The translations under genes and the position numbers were made by a program. 50,930 nt of DNA from assembly GCA_002689135.1 (NCBI GenBank), contig NZEU01000015.1, forward strand, positions 1 through 50,930, written 5' to 3'. This stretch comes from Porticoccaceae bacterium (GTDB lineage Bacteria > Pseudomonadota > Gammaproteobacteria > Pseudomonadales > Porticoccaceae). Below, piece by piece: positions 40,336 through 48,336 of this stretch (position 1 is its first letter; each line of letters opens with the position of its first letter). The notes below the pieces were generated by a model. The model had not been told where the DNA came from, made no database searches, and was given only the letters and a program-made list of their open reading frames with translations.

Positions 40336-41279
40336 TGAGTGACGAAGATATAAAAGAATATCATAACATAGGTGTTAATAGGGTATTCTGTATTGGTAAT
40401 GCTGAAAGCAGAGTAGGTTTTGATTTAGAAAAATTAAGACCACATGGTATGATATACGGGTGCAATGCTATATACAGAGATTTTATGCCAGATGTTTTAA
40501 CTGCTGTTGACAATGGTATTATACACGAAATATATCATAGTGGTATTGCGTCAAAAATACCTTGTTATTTTAGAAACTGGACTAAACTACCTAAGATGAC
40601 ATACGATGGTGTTGTAAGAGGTATGATAAGTGAAGAAGAATTTAAAGAGTTATCTGAATATGATATTATAAAAGAAAATAAAGACAAGAAAGAACAAGCT
40701 GAAGAATTTGTTATACATGGTACTAACATGAAAGGTATGGTTAGTATTTTAAGAAACGCTCAAAAGACACATAGTGGCAAACCAAAAGACATAATACAGA
40801 AACAAATAAACTCTTCACACATTTACGTATCATGGATTACACCAGACGATAAGTCAAATGATATTAGAGATGTGTGGAAAGAATACAAAGACCATGGTTG
40901 GGCTTGTGGCGCAAGTGCTGGTTTTGTAGCAGTTAAGAGAGAACAACCAAAAGAGATTTATATGATAGGGCACGATTTAGTAAGTAATACTAGATTGGTA
41001 AATAATATATATGCAGGCACTAAACATTATGTAGCAAAAGAGAATACTGCTACACCACATGATAATTGGGTCAACCAGTGGTATACACTAATGGACTGGA
41101 ACCCTAATATCAAGTTTTACAAAGTTAATAAGGCATTAGATGATAGACCTACTAATAGCCCTATTGATGTGTGGGACCCATGGCACAAAAGAGGTCAATT
41201 AGAATATATCACATATGAGCAGATGATGAACAAGCTAAATGGGGGCTTGACAAGAATGACAATAAGTGATATAATGTAG
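40332..41279 (+). CDS. Conserved phage protein, Rossmann-like N-terminus
   Basis: A 315-residue protein with VFCIGNAESRVGFDLEKL, then YGCNAIYRDFMPDVLTAVDN and IHEIYHSGI, a pattern that recalls DUF115/sialyltransferase-like Rossmann folds. Similar proteins in T4-like phages are annotated as hypothetical. Lies just upstream of gp32 and carries the 41247 promoter in its 3' end. Function unknown. Confidence 0.6.
   Translation: MMSDEDIKEYHNIGVNRVFCIGNAESRVGFDLEKLRPHGMIYGCNAIYRDFMPDVLTAVDNGIIHEIYHSGIASKIPCYFRNWTKLPKMTYDGVVRGMISEEEFKELSEYDIIKENKDKKEQAEEFVIHGTNMKGMVSILRNAQKTHSGKPKDIIQKQINSSHIYVSWITPDDKSNDIRDVWKEYKDHGWACGASAGFVAVKREQPKEIYMIGHDLVSNTRLVNNIYAGTKHYVAKENTATPHDNWVNQWYTLMDWNPNIKFYKVNKALDDRPTNSPIDVWDPWHKRGQLEYITYEQMMNKLNGGLTRMTISDIM
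41247..41275 (+). promoter_or_regulatory. Consensus sigma70 promoter
   Basis: TTGACA (41247-41252), 17-nt spacer, TATAAT (41270-41275), at the 3' end of the preceding gene. The next ATG (41282) is 6 nt downstream and gp32 follows at 41505. Confidence 0.8.
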
Positions 41280-41281
41280 TT

Positions 41282-41419
41282 ATGTTTGATCAATTAATAT
41301 ATAAAGTATTAGATAAAATTGTCAATACCTGTGAGCGCTTGAAGAAGTGCATTAAAGATAATCCTTTACCTAAGGCGTGTTATGATGAAGACGCTAGAAG
41401 TGAAGAGGTAAAAAAATGA
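41282..41419 (+). CDS. Small hypothetical protein upstream of gp32
   Basis: A 45-residue charged protein with three cysteines starting 6 nt after the -10 box of a consensus promoter. No ribosome site precedes it, so it may be read from a leaderless mRNA. Function unknown. Confidence 0.5.
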   Translation: MFDQLIYKVLDKIVNTCERLKKCIKDNPLPKACYDEDARSEEVKK

Positions 41420-41504
41420 GCAAAGAACAAAAAACAATTATAAATAATACTAATACAATTAATACAAATAATACGTACATTAATATATACAAGGAGAAAA
41501 TACA

Positions 41505-42401
41505 ATGTCAAACGCATTAGAAGAACTAAAAAAGTCAAAGTCAAATTTTGACGCTCTAACAAAACAATTAGAGAAATCACAAGACAAACCAAAAACAGAA
41601 AACAAATACCAAGACGACAGATTCTGGAAACCAGAACTTGATAAATCAGGTAACGGTTTTGCTGTGTTAAGATTTTTACCTGCTGTAGAGGGTGAAGATA
41701 TGCCATGGCAAAGAGTTTGGAATCACGCATTTCAAGGACCAGGTGGTCAATGGTATATTGAAAATAGTTTAACAACATTAAACAAAAAAGATCCAGTTAG
41801 TGAAGAGAACACTAGACTATGGAATACAGGCATAGAAGCCGATAAAGAAATTGCTAGAAAGAGAAAAAGAAAATTATCTTATTACTCAAATATTCTAGTA
41901 GTATCTGATCCTAAACATCCTGAAAATGAAGGTAAAACTTTCTTATTCAAATTCGGTAAAAAGATATTTGATAAGATTACAGAAGCAATGAATCCTGCAT
42001 TTGAAGATGAAAAGGCAGTTAACCCATTTGATTTTTGGGAAGGTGCAAACTTCAAATTAAAAATCAGAAAAGTTGACGGCTACTGGAATTATGATAAATC
42101 TGAATTTGAGCAAGTTAGTAAATTAAAACCTACTGACGAAGAGATTGACGCAGTGTGGAAGTCTCAATATGCTCTAAAGGCCTTCATTGATCCAAGTAAT
42201 TTTAAATCCTATGATGAACTCAAAGAGAAACTGAATAGGGTTCTTACTGGAACAAGAAGCACGGAATCGGTTGCAGATATAGACCTCCCACCCGCTAGTA
42301 ATAGCGTACCTAAATCTGTTGGTTCTGTGGAGAAAGCCTCGTCTACCGATAGTGATGACGAATCATTATCGTACTTTAGTAAACTAGCTGAAGACGAGTA
42401 A
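41505..42401 (+). CDS. 32: Single-stranded DNA-binding protein gp32, cysteine-free
   Basis: A 298-residue gp32-type SSB that coats single-stranded DNA during replication and recombination. Recognised from LEELKKSKSNFDALTKQLEK, the core RKLSYYSNILVVSDP ... EGKTFLFKFGKKIFDKI, and an acidic C-terminal tail ending LAEDE. T4 gp32 binds zinc through one His and three Cys in this region. This protein has no cysteine at all, so that site is absent. AAGGAGAAAA precedes the ATG. Confidence 0.9.
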   Translation: MSNALEELKKSKSNFDALTKQLEKSQDKPKTENKYQDDRFWKPELDKSGNGFAVLRFLPAVEGEDMPWQRVWNHAFQGPGGQWYIENSLTTLNKKDPVSEENTRLWNTGIEADKEIARKRKRKLSYYSNILVVSDPKHPENEGKTFLFKFGKKIFDKITEAMNPAFEDEKAVNPFDFWEGANFKLKIRKVDGYWNYDKSEFEQVSKLKPTDEEIDAVWKSQYALKAFIDPSNFKSYDELKEKLNRVLTGTRSTESVADIDLPPASNSVPKSVGSVEKASSTDSDDESLSYFSKLAEDE

Positions 42402-42425
42402 TCTATCTCTCAAAACTTTCTCAAA

Positions 42426-42445
42426 GGGTGGCGGTGACGCCACCC
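42426..42445 (+). terminator. Strong GC hairpin after gp32
   Basis: Perfect 8-bp stem GGGTGGCG/CGCCACCC closed by a GTGA tetraloop, in the 51-nt gap after gp32. No clear U-tract, so it could terminate, punctuate or stabilise the gp32 transcript. Confidence 0.7.
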
Positions 42446-42452
42446 CACCACA

Positions 42453-42920
42453 ATGAAGATTAAAAAGTTTCCTAACATAGATAGAAGAGCATACAAAGGT
42501 TTATATAAACCTATGAACCCTCAAAAGTATAAGGGCAATGTAAAGAACATTGTTTACAGATCAAGTTGGGAAAAAAGGTTTATGATTTATTGTGACAAGA
42601 CAAGACAGATAGTAGAATGGGGAAGTGAAGAATTATCAATTGCATATAGAGGTGTGGATAATAAACCTCACAGATATTATCCTGACTTCTTTATGAAAGT
42701 CAGACAACCTAATGGCACACATAAAAAGTTTCTAATAGAAATCAAACCTAAATATCAGACACGAAAACCACAACCTGGTAAAATCAAATCAGCATATTTT
42801 AAGAGAGCATTAATGACTTATGAAACTAACAGACGCAAGTGGAATACAGCGTTTGCTTGGTGTAAAAAGCGCAATATGTCTTTCAAAATACTCACCGAAG
42901 AACACTTAAAAGCATTTTAA
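42453..42920 (+). CDS. 4: Head completion protein gp4-like (TnsA-like nuclease fold)
   Basis: A 155-residue basic protein. T4 gp4 finishes heads before tail joining. Motifs RSSWEKRFMIYCDKT, HRYYPDFFM and KKFLIEIKPK are the strands of a PD-(D/E)XK TnsA-like fold, with D and E/K residues in the right order. The size is near T4 gp4 (about 150). Next are baseplate genes. Confidence 0.8.
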   Translation: MKIKKFPNIDRRAYKGLYKPMNPQKYKGNVKNIVYRSSWEKRFMIYCDKTRQIVEWGSEELSIAYRGVDNKPHRYYPDFFMKVRQPNGTHKKFLIEIKPKYQTRKPQPGKIKSAYFKRALMTYETNRRKWNTAFAWCKKRNMSFKILTEEHLKAF

Positions 42921-42926
42921 ATAGCA

Positions 42927-42934
42927 CATAAATA
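42927..42934 (+). promoter_or_regulatory. Late promoter box CATAAATA, 5 nt from ATG
   Basis: CATAAATA ends 5 nt before the ATG at 42940. The 20 bases from 42928 to 42947 (ATAAATAGTAGTATGGCAAG) are identical at 47275-47294 before gp48. A T4-type late promoter with +1 at the ATG is predicted. Confidence 0.65.
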
Positions 42935-42939
42935 GTAGT

Positions 42940-43494
42940 ATGGCAAGTGTTTTTGACACAATTAAACTTAATAAAGGCAATACAGATAGGTCTAATTCTT
43001 GGTATAGAAGTCAAGTACAAAGAATAGCAGGCAACGCTACTGCCACAAAACTTATGAGAGATGGTAAGTTGAATGGTAGACCTAGTGTAGGGCGACTTAA
43101 CTTATTTGGGTATGATCCTAAACTTAAAAAGACATTACCTTATTATGACATATTCCCATTAGTATTACCACTAGAACCTACAAAGGGTGGTTTTATGGGT
43201 ATGAACTTTCATTATCTACCACCTTTATTAAGATTTAGATTGTTAGAGCGTATGCAAGCGACAGCAACAGATAAAAGATTTGACAAGAATACAAAGTTTG
43301 ATGTATCCTATGATGATGTAAAAAGAATTAGAATTGTAAAACCTACAATTAAAAAATATTTGTATAGTCATTTAAAAACAGGTTTTTTAAGAATAAATGC
43401 AGATGAGGCAGCTATTGCCATACATCTACCAGTGCAAAGATTTCAAAAGGCAAGTGACGCTAGAGTTTATGCAGATAGTAGGAAGTTTATATAA
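42940..43494 (+). CDS. Conserved T4-like structural protein, possibly gp2 DNA end protector
   Basis: A 184-residue basic protein. YDPKLKKTLPYYDIFPLV followed by GGFMGMNFHYLPPLLRFRLL is a signature conserved next to gp4 in T4-like marine phages and sometimes annotated as DNA end protector gp2. It lies between gp4 and gp54 under a late box. Assignment to gp2 is uncertain. Confidence 0.6.
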   Translation: MASVFDTIKLNKGNTDRSNSWYRSQVQRIAGNATATKLMRDGKLNGRPSVGRLNLFGYDPKLKKTLPYYDIFPLVLPLEPTKGGFMGMNFHYLPPLLRFRLLERMQATATDKRFDKNTKFDVSYDDVKRIRIVKPTIKKYLYSHLKTGFLRINADEAAIAIHLPVQRFQKASDARVYADSRKFI

Positions 43495-43583
43495 TGAACG
43501 ATAAATATACGATAGAAGAGATAATAGAGGCAATGAAAAAAATATGTCCTGAGGCGTGGGACAATGACGAGGATTACTCTTAA
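43494..43583 (+). CDS. Very small acidic ORF between tail genes
   Basis: A 29-codon ORF that begins in the TAATG overlap with the previous stop and ends in TAA overlapping the next ATG (TAATGG). It fills the gap exactly, which supports it, but a product of this size has no recognisable motif. Confidence 0.35.
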   Translation: MNDKYTIEEIIEAMKKICPEAWDNDEDYS

Positions 43584-44575
43584 TGGCAATAATTAGACAA
43601 CGATTACCTATACCAGGACCATTTGATATAAGAATAGGTCTACCTAGAGATAAAGGTTTTGACGCTGGTAAGGCAAGAAAAAGATTACAAAATACAAAAC
43701 CTAATGTTAACACAACCGTTAACAGATTTAGGTCTATGGTTGCAGGTGCAGAGGGATTTTATAGACCTGCTAAGTTTTTAGTTGTATTAGAATTTCCTAG
43801 AACATTTACAAACGAAACTCTACAAGGTATGGAGTTTTTAGAATACGAAACAGATTTTCAATTCTTAAATCAAACTAAAAATAATTTAAGAGAGAGATTG
43901 TTTTTCTTTTGTGACGCTGCTAAGTTACCAGAGAGAACAATAACTGATACATCTGCTACAGGATTTTATGGGCCAGAACGAAACATGGCAAGAGGTTTAG
44001 AATTTAGTACAATGGATTTAACATTTATGTTAGATTCAGAATTATCAGAAAGAGTTGTATTTGAATCATGGCAAAACTTAATTGTCAATAATAGAACATA
44101 CAATTTAAATTTCTATGATGAATACACAGGCAGAGTATTAATATATCCATTACACGAAAATAGAAACGAAACATCAAATAGTAAAGTTGATGGTGTAAGT
44201 AATTATGGTTCACTTGCTAACCTAACATTAAGTGGATATTATTGTGAATTAATAGAGGCATATCCTAAAACTATTGCACCTATTGATTTAAACTATGCAA
44301 CAAAAGATCAAATAGCAAGACAGACAATAACCTTTAATTACAGATATTGGAGATCAAACGCAAATTTAAGAACAAATGAAGATACACAATTTGAAGGTGA
44401 TATTGATGGTGTAGGTGAGATAAAGGATGCAAGATTTAAAGGACCGTTCGGTGGTATAATTAGTAAACTACCACCAGAGATTAGAAGAGCGGGACGTGAT
44501 GTATTGAATCAGATTAAAACGAGATTCCCAATTGGGAGAGTGTTTGGTGGCAGAGTATTCCCACCATTCTTTTAA
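43583..44575 (+). CDS. 54: Baseplate tail-tube initiator gp54-like protein
   Basis: A 330-residue protein close to T4 gp54 (320). The core FFFCDAAKLPERTITDTSA, ERVVFESWQNLI, YCELIEAYPKTIAPIDLNYA and TITFNYRYW is the tube-fold pattern shared by tail tube gp19 and the initiator gp54. It would form the ring on which the tube polymerises. It could also be read as a gp19-like tube protein, but size and context favour gp54. Confidence 0.65.
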   Translation: MAIIRQRLPIPGPFDIRIGLPRDKGFDAGKARKRLQNTKPNVNTTVNRFRSMVAGAEGFYRPAKFLVVLEFPRTFTNETLQGMEFLEYETDFQFLNQTKNNLRERLFFFCDAAKLPERTITDTSATGFYGPERNMARGLEFSTMDLTFMLDSELSERVVFESWQNLIVNNRTYNLNFYDEYTGRVLIYPLHENRNETSNSKVDGVSNYGSLANLTLSGYYCELIEAYPKTIAPIDLNYATKDQIARQTITFNYRYWRSNANLRTNEDTQFEGDIDGVGEIKDARFKGPFGGIISKLPPEIRRAGRDVLNQIKTRFPIGRVFGGRVFPPFF

Positions 44576-44595
44576 ATAATAAGGAGTGAAACATA

Positions 44596-45291
44596 ATGGC
44601 GTTACCAATAAATGAGGTGCCGAAATATTCGACAAAACTTCCTTCTAACGACCTATTAGTAAATTACAGACCTTTTTTAGTAAAAGAGGAAAAAGTTATG
44701 CTAATGGCATTAGAGAGTGATAATGATGAAGAGATTAGACAAGCAGTTATAGATACGGTTCAATCGTGTACCTATGGCAATGTTGATGTCTCTAAACTAC
44801 CTATCTTTGATTTTGAACATTTATATTTAAAGATCAGAGGTAAGTCAGTAGGTGAGGTAATTAAATTAAAGTTAAAATGTCCTGATGATGACAAACAAGT
44901 GGTTGATTATGAACTTAATTTAGAAGATGTTAAGATTGACACAACAAAGAAACCTAATAACAAAATAGAGTTTGAAAAAGGTTACGGTGTCATACTTGAT
45001 TATCCTACAATTAAATCATATACAGGTACAAAGTCAGAGACAGAGAATAACTTTAGTTTGTTAAAAGACTCTATCAAAACTATCTACAAAGGCGATGATG
45101 TTTATGATAGAAATAATATTACCGAAGAAGAGTTAGACGAATATGTTAATAGTTTGACGCAGAAACAATATCAAAAACTGATAGAGTTTTTTACTACTAT
45201 GCCTAAAATAAGACATAGAATAGAGTATGAAAACCCTAAATCAGGTAAGAAATTTGCGTTAACTTTCAACGGTGCTTCTGATTTTTTTTAA
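44596..45291 (+). CDS. 26: Baseplate hub assembly protein gp26-like (tail assembly chaperone N-part)
   Basis: A 231-residue protein resembling gp26 of T4-like phages: a beta-rich start (VNYRPFLVKEEKVMLMALES), FEHLYLKIRGKSVGE and a helical end. It terminates on TAA immediately after a run of eight T. The -1 frame is open from there into the gp51-like ORF, so the gene probably encodes both a short form and a longer fusion, as phage tail-assembly chaperones do in lambda (G and GT). Confidence 0.75.
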   Translation: MALPINEVPKYSTKLPSNDLLVNYRPFLVKEEKVMLMALESDNDEEIRQAVIDTVQSCTYGNVDVSKLPIFDFEHLYLKIRGKSVGEVIKLKLKCPDDDKQVVDYELNLEDVKIDTTKKPNNKIEFEKGYGVILDYPTIKSYTGTKSETENNFSLLKDSIKTIYKGDDVYDRNNITEEELDEYVNSLTQKQYQKLIEFFTTMPKIRHRIEYENPKSGKKFALTFNGASDFF

Positions 45292-45334
45292 TTACCCTTT
45301 CACATGAAAACCTAGAAAATTTTTATCGTGTGAA
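45282..45334 (+). promoter_or_regulatory. Programmed -1 frameshift site (slippery run and hairpin)
   Basis: Bases 45282-45288 are the slippery heptamer T TTT TTT in the gp26 frame, followed directly by the gp26 stop TAA (45289-45291). Ten nt downstream TTCACATGA (45299-45307) pairs with TCGTGTGAA (45326-45334) to give a 9-bp stem including one G-U. The arrangement of slippery run, stop, spacer and hairpin matches known -1 frameshift signals. Confidence 0.75.
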
Positions 45335-45476
45335 CTTTTTGTTAATGCAACATCATAAATATTCATTAACAGAATTAGAGAATATGTTACCATGGGAAAG
45401 GGAAATATATATTGATATGTTGATTCAGCATATCAAAGATGAGAATCAAAAACTAAAAGAGAGACAAAGAAAATGA
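45288..45476 (+). CDS. 51: gp51-like C-terminal extension of gp26 (-1 frame)
   Basis: 62 codons in the -1 frame beginning inside the T run. The zero-frame stop lies just upstream and no ATG precedes residue 20 of the extension, so it has no own start. LENMLPWEREIYIDML resembles the conserved C-terminal part of tail-assembly chaperones. The fusion with gp26 is 293 residues. Its stop overlaps the ATG of the holin-like gene (ATGA), as expected for a translated gene. An internal ATG at 45345 could make a shorter protein. Confidence 0.7.
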   Translation, partial: LITLSHENLENFYRVNFLLMQHHKYSLTELENMLPWEREIYIDMLIQHIKDENQKLKERQRK

Positions 45477-45748
45477 ACTTACAAATAAAAGAAAAGGTCT
45501 TAGGAACGATCAAGTGGTGTTGGTGGTTTTTAAAAGAAGAATTACCACAATTTTTATCTAACTGGCGAACCGTGCCTAGACTTATGATGATTGCATATGC
45601 GTATGCCTTCATTGAAGTGATACAATGGTTTATGGCACTAGAAGCGCCAAACAATGCACAAGCAGGTCTAGTATCAGTAGTAGTTGGTGCTGGGGCAGCC
45701 TGGTTTGGTTTATATGTTAATGGTAAAAAAACAAACATACAAAAATAA
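45473..45748 (+). CDS. Small membrane protein, putative holin
   Basis: A 91-residue protein overlapping the -1-frame stop by 4 nt. Two hydrophobic segments (LMMIAYAYAFIEVIQWFMAL and GLVSVVVGAGAAWFGLYV) flank a short polar loop, with charged ends. This topology is common in phage holins, and NWRTVPRLMM fits a widespread holin-like family. It could release the M15 endolysin, but a tail-related role is possible from its location. Confidence 0.55.
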   Translation: MNLQIKEKVLGTIKWCWWFLKEELPQFLSNWRTVPRLMMIAYAYAFIEVIQWFMALEAPNNAQAGLVSVVVGAGAAWFGLYVNGKKTNIQK

Positions 45749-45751
45749 TAA

Positions 45752-47269
45752 ATGGCAAACTTTAGCGAACTATTAAAAGATCAGAAACTTAAACAAGATA
45801 AAGAGACGGTTGCGATTGCAGAGGCCGCTCAAACTTATTCTTTAAATATACAAAAAGAAAAGGGTTTTGGTCAAGCGTTTATCAAAGGTGATAAAGACAA
45901 TGACCCAATATCAAATGCTGCTGTATCTGTTATACAAAACTTTCAAGGCGAACTAGATACAATTGCTGATAATGATTTTACATATTTAAAAGATTTAATT
46001 GCTAAGTACAATACATTTTTTGATGAGTTGCCTAAAAGTATTGACAAAGAAAGATTTACTGCTAAAGAAGGAAGATACTTTGCAGAGGTTATACGACCTA
46101 CCATAGAACAACTAAATGAGATTGCAGGTCCTGTTTTACAAACTAAACTTGCATTTAGAGATTTAGTTAAACAATTCAAACCTTTAAAACTTGCTGCTAG
46201 AACACTAGGTGGTATACCTATTCTTGGTACAGCTATAACTAGAAAAGTAGAACGTATAGAAGCAGGTGAACAAGAGTTAAGAAGAGCAGAGAGAAAAAAA
46301 GGGCAAGAAGAAACAAGACAAGCAAGACAAAGTATAGAGGATGATTTGACAGGTTTTGGTGCAGATCAACCATCAGCTGCATTAGAAGAACAGATAGAAG
46401 AAAATCAATCAACAAGACGAGATGTATTCGCTGATGTACCTAGAGCTGCTTCTGTGCAAAAGTCTGCTGCTAAAGAAGAAAATTTAGAAGAACAAAAAGC
46501 AGTACAAGAAGACAGATATAATGAACAAAAAAATCTGTTTGAAATGATTGCTGAAAACACATACGAATCAAAAGAATTACTAGAAAAATTATTAGAAGAA
46601 GAAGAAGGTTTTTTAAATAACTTTGGTGGTCTTGCTGCCGCTGGTGGTGGGGTAGCCGCAGGTACTGGTGGTACACTGGCTGCAAGTAAGTTGCTTAAAA
46701 AGAAAACTACTACAGCAGCAACAAAAACTGCTACTAAACAAGCAACTAAAAAAGCAACATCTAAAGTATTAGGTAAAACATTACTAAAATCTGCTGTTAA
46801 GAAAATACCTATAATCGGTTTAATTGCAGGTTTAGGTTTTGGTATAGGTCGATTGATGTCAGGTGATATGCAAGGTGCTGCTATGGAAGTTGCCTCTGGC
46901 GCTGCTAGTACAATACCAGGTTTTGGTACAGCCACAAGTGTGGGTATAGACGCTGCTCTGGCTGCAAAAGATATTAAGAACGCAGAAAAAGATATAGAAG
47001 GTGTAGTACAAACTGCTGAAGATGTTAAAACAGATAATATGAAAGATTTGGTTAATATCGACTCAAAAAGAACCGTTGTTAGAACTACATTAGAAACAGA
47101 CACTTTAGAAAATCTATTACAGAAATTAGTACCTGAAAATGGTAGTCAAAATAACACGGTTGTTGCACCCAATAATACAATACAAACCGCTAATACGACA
47201 AATGTATTAGGTAAAATGACTTCAAAAAACAATGACAACACCGTTGTTCAATTGAAAAACGTCTATTAA
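45752..47269 (+). CDS. 29: Tail tape-measure protein, gp29-like
   Basis: A 505-residue protein. The N-terminal third is helical and charged, then an Ala/Gly-rich hydrophobic region (about 290-390, with stretches such as FGGLAAAGGGVAAGTGGTLA) and a Thr/Asn-rich end. Long helices with a hydrophobic insertion, plus location between gp51 and gp48, fit the T4 gp29 baseplate/tape measure (590 residues). No enzymatic domain is visible. Confidence 0.65.
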   Translation: MANFSELLKDQKLKQDKETVAIAEAAQTYSLNIQKEKGFGQAFIKGDKDNDPISNAAVSVIQNFQGELDTIADNDFTYLKDLIAKYNTFFDELPKSIDKERFTAKEGRYFAEVIRPTIEQLNEIAGPVLQTKLAFRDLVKQFKPLKLAARTLGGIPILGTAITRKVERIEAGEQELRRAERKKGQEETRQARQSIEDDLTGFGADQPSAALEEQIEENQSTRRDVFADVPRAASVQKSAAKEENLEEQKAVQEDRYNEQKNLFEMIAENTYESKELLEKLLEEEEGFLNNFGGLAAAGGGVAAGTGGTLAASKLLKKKTTTAATKTATKQATKKATSKVLGKTLLKSAVKKIPIIGLIAGLGFGIGRLMSGDMQGAAMEVASGAASTIPGFGTATSVGIDAALAAKDIKNAEKDIEGVVQTAEDVKTDNMKDLVNIDSKRTVVRTTLETDTLENLLQKLVPENGSQNNTVVAPNNTIQTANTTNVLGKMTSKNNDNTVVQLKNVY

Positions 47270-47273
47270 TATA

Positions 47274-47281
47274 GATAAATA
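47274..47281 (+). promoter_or_regulatory. Late promoter box GATAAATA, 5 nt from ATG
   Basis: GATAAATA ends 5 nt before the gp48 ATG (47287). Followed by GTAGT then ATGGCAAG, identical to 42935-42947. Confidence 0.65.
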
Positions 47282-47286
47282 GTAGT

Positions 47287-48336
47287 ATGGCAAGAGTAGC
47301 AGGAAATAGCGAAGGCGATTTTAAAGTAAATCAAAGTGATATAAACACTGGTGGTGCAAGAGGTAATAAGAACACACCACTAGGTAAAAATTTACATAGC
47401 AGTGTATTAAAATATCCATTAGATTTATTAGACGCAAGTGGGCATTACATGATATTCAATGTATATGCTAGAACTAATAACGAAAAAGAATTACCAGCAA
47501 CAGATTTAAACGTATCAAACAAAGCATTAGGCGCTTACAATAACTCATTTACAAGTGAGAGATTTTTTGACGCAACAACTAACTTTTCACCTGCTGAAGG
47601 TGAAACAGGAACAAGTGTTAAATTAATTAAAGACACCGTTGTATTGTATATGCCAGATGATGTTTCAGTAAATTACAAATCAAATTATGCACCTGCTGAG
47701 ATAGGTGCAGTAGTCGGTGGGGCAGCTGCCCTTGCTGATTTGATGAAAGGTAATGCTGGTTTTGCTGATGTAGCAAAAGGTACAGGTATGCAACTTGCTA
47801 AATTAATTGAACCATTAGTATCATTTGGTACATTAGGTGCTGCTTCAGGCACATTGGCTGCATTACAAAGAAAGACAGGTATTGCACCTGCTCCTATGCA
47901 AGAAATGATATTTGAAGGCATAGATTATAGAACATTTACTTATAGTTTTAAAATGAATCCTAGAAATAGAAAAGAGGCGCAAGAAGTTAAAAAGATTATT
48001 GATACATTTACGTATCATATGTTACCTGAAAAATTAGGTACAGGCGCTGCTCTTGCATTTAGAGTACCATCAGAATTTACAATTAGATATATGTACAGAG
48101 GTCATGCTAACGCATATCTACACACACAAACATTTTGTGCTTTAACAGATATGAAAGTTAACTATGGCGGTGGTGAAAAATATGTCACATACAGACCTGA
48201 CGAGATAGGCGCACCACCTGTAACCACAACGGTTGATTTAACATTCCAAGAACTAGAATTTATTGACAGACGAAGAGCAATAAAAGGCACCCATAATCAA
48301 AGAAGACGAGGTGACATAATGCAGGATTACACATAA
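47287..48336 (+). CDS. 48: Baseplate tail-tube cap gp48-like protein
   Basis: A 349-residue protein close to T4 gp48 (364). YPLDLLDASGHYMIFNVYA, VVLYMPDDVSVNY and FTYSFKMNPRNRKEAQEVKK are the signature strands and helix of gp48 in T4-like phages, and VDLTFQELEFIDRR closes it. It caps the tail-tube base with gp54. The stop overlaps the gp53 start. Confidence 0.75.
   Translation: MARVAGNSEGDFKVNQSDINTGGARGNKNTPLGKNLHSSVLKYPLDLLDASGHYMIFNVYARTNNEKELPATDLNVSNKALGAYNNSFTSERFFDATTNFSPAEGETGTSVKLIKDTVVLYMPDDVSVNYKSNYAPAEIGAVVGGAAALADLMKGNAGFADVAKGTGMQLAKLIEPLVSFGTLGAASGTLAALQRKTGIAPAPMQEMIFEGIDYRTFTYSFKMNPRNRKEAQEVKKIIDTFTYHMLPEKLGTGAALAFRVPSEFTIRYMYRGHANAYLHTQTFCALTDMKVNYGGGEKYVTYRPDEIGAPPVTTTVDLTFQELEFIDRRRAIKGTHNQRRRGDIMQDYT

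Noticed and set aside
41416-41520. 34-codon ORF rich in Asn, Thr and Ile upstream of gp32
   Set aside because: Low-complexity AT-rich sequence overlapping the gp32 start, with no ribosome site. More likely untranslated leader.
46405-47103. Long antisense ORF opposite the tape measure
   Set aside because: Produced by Ala/Lys-rich codons on the coding strand, with no ribosome site or promoter.
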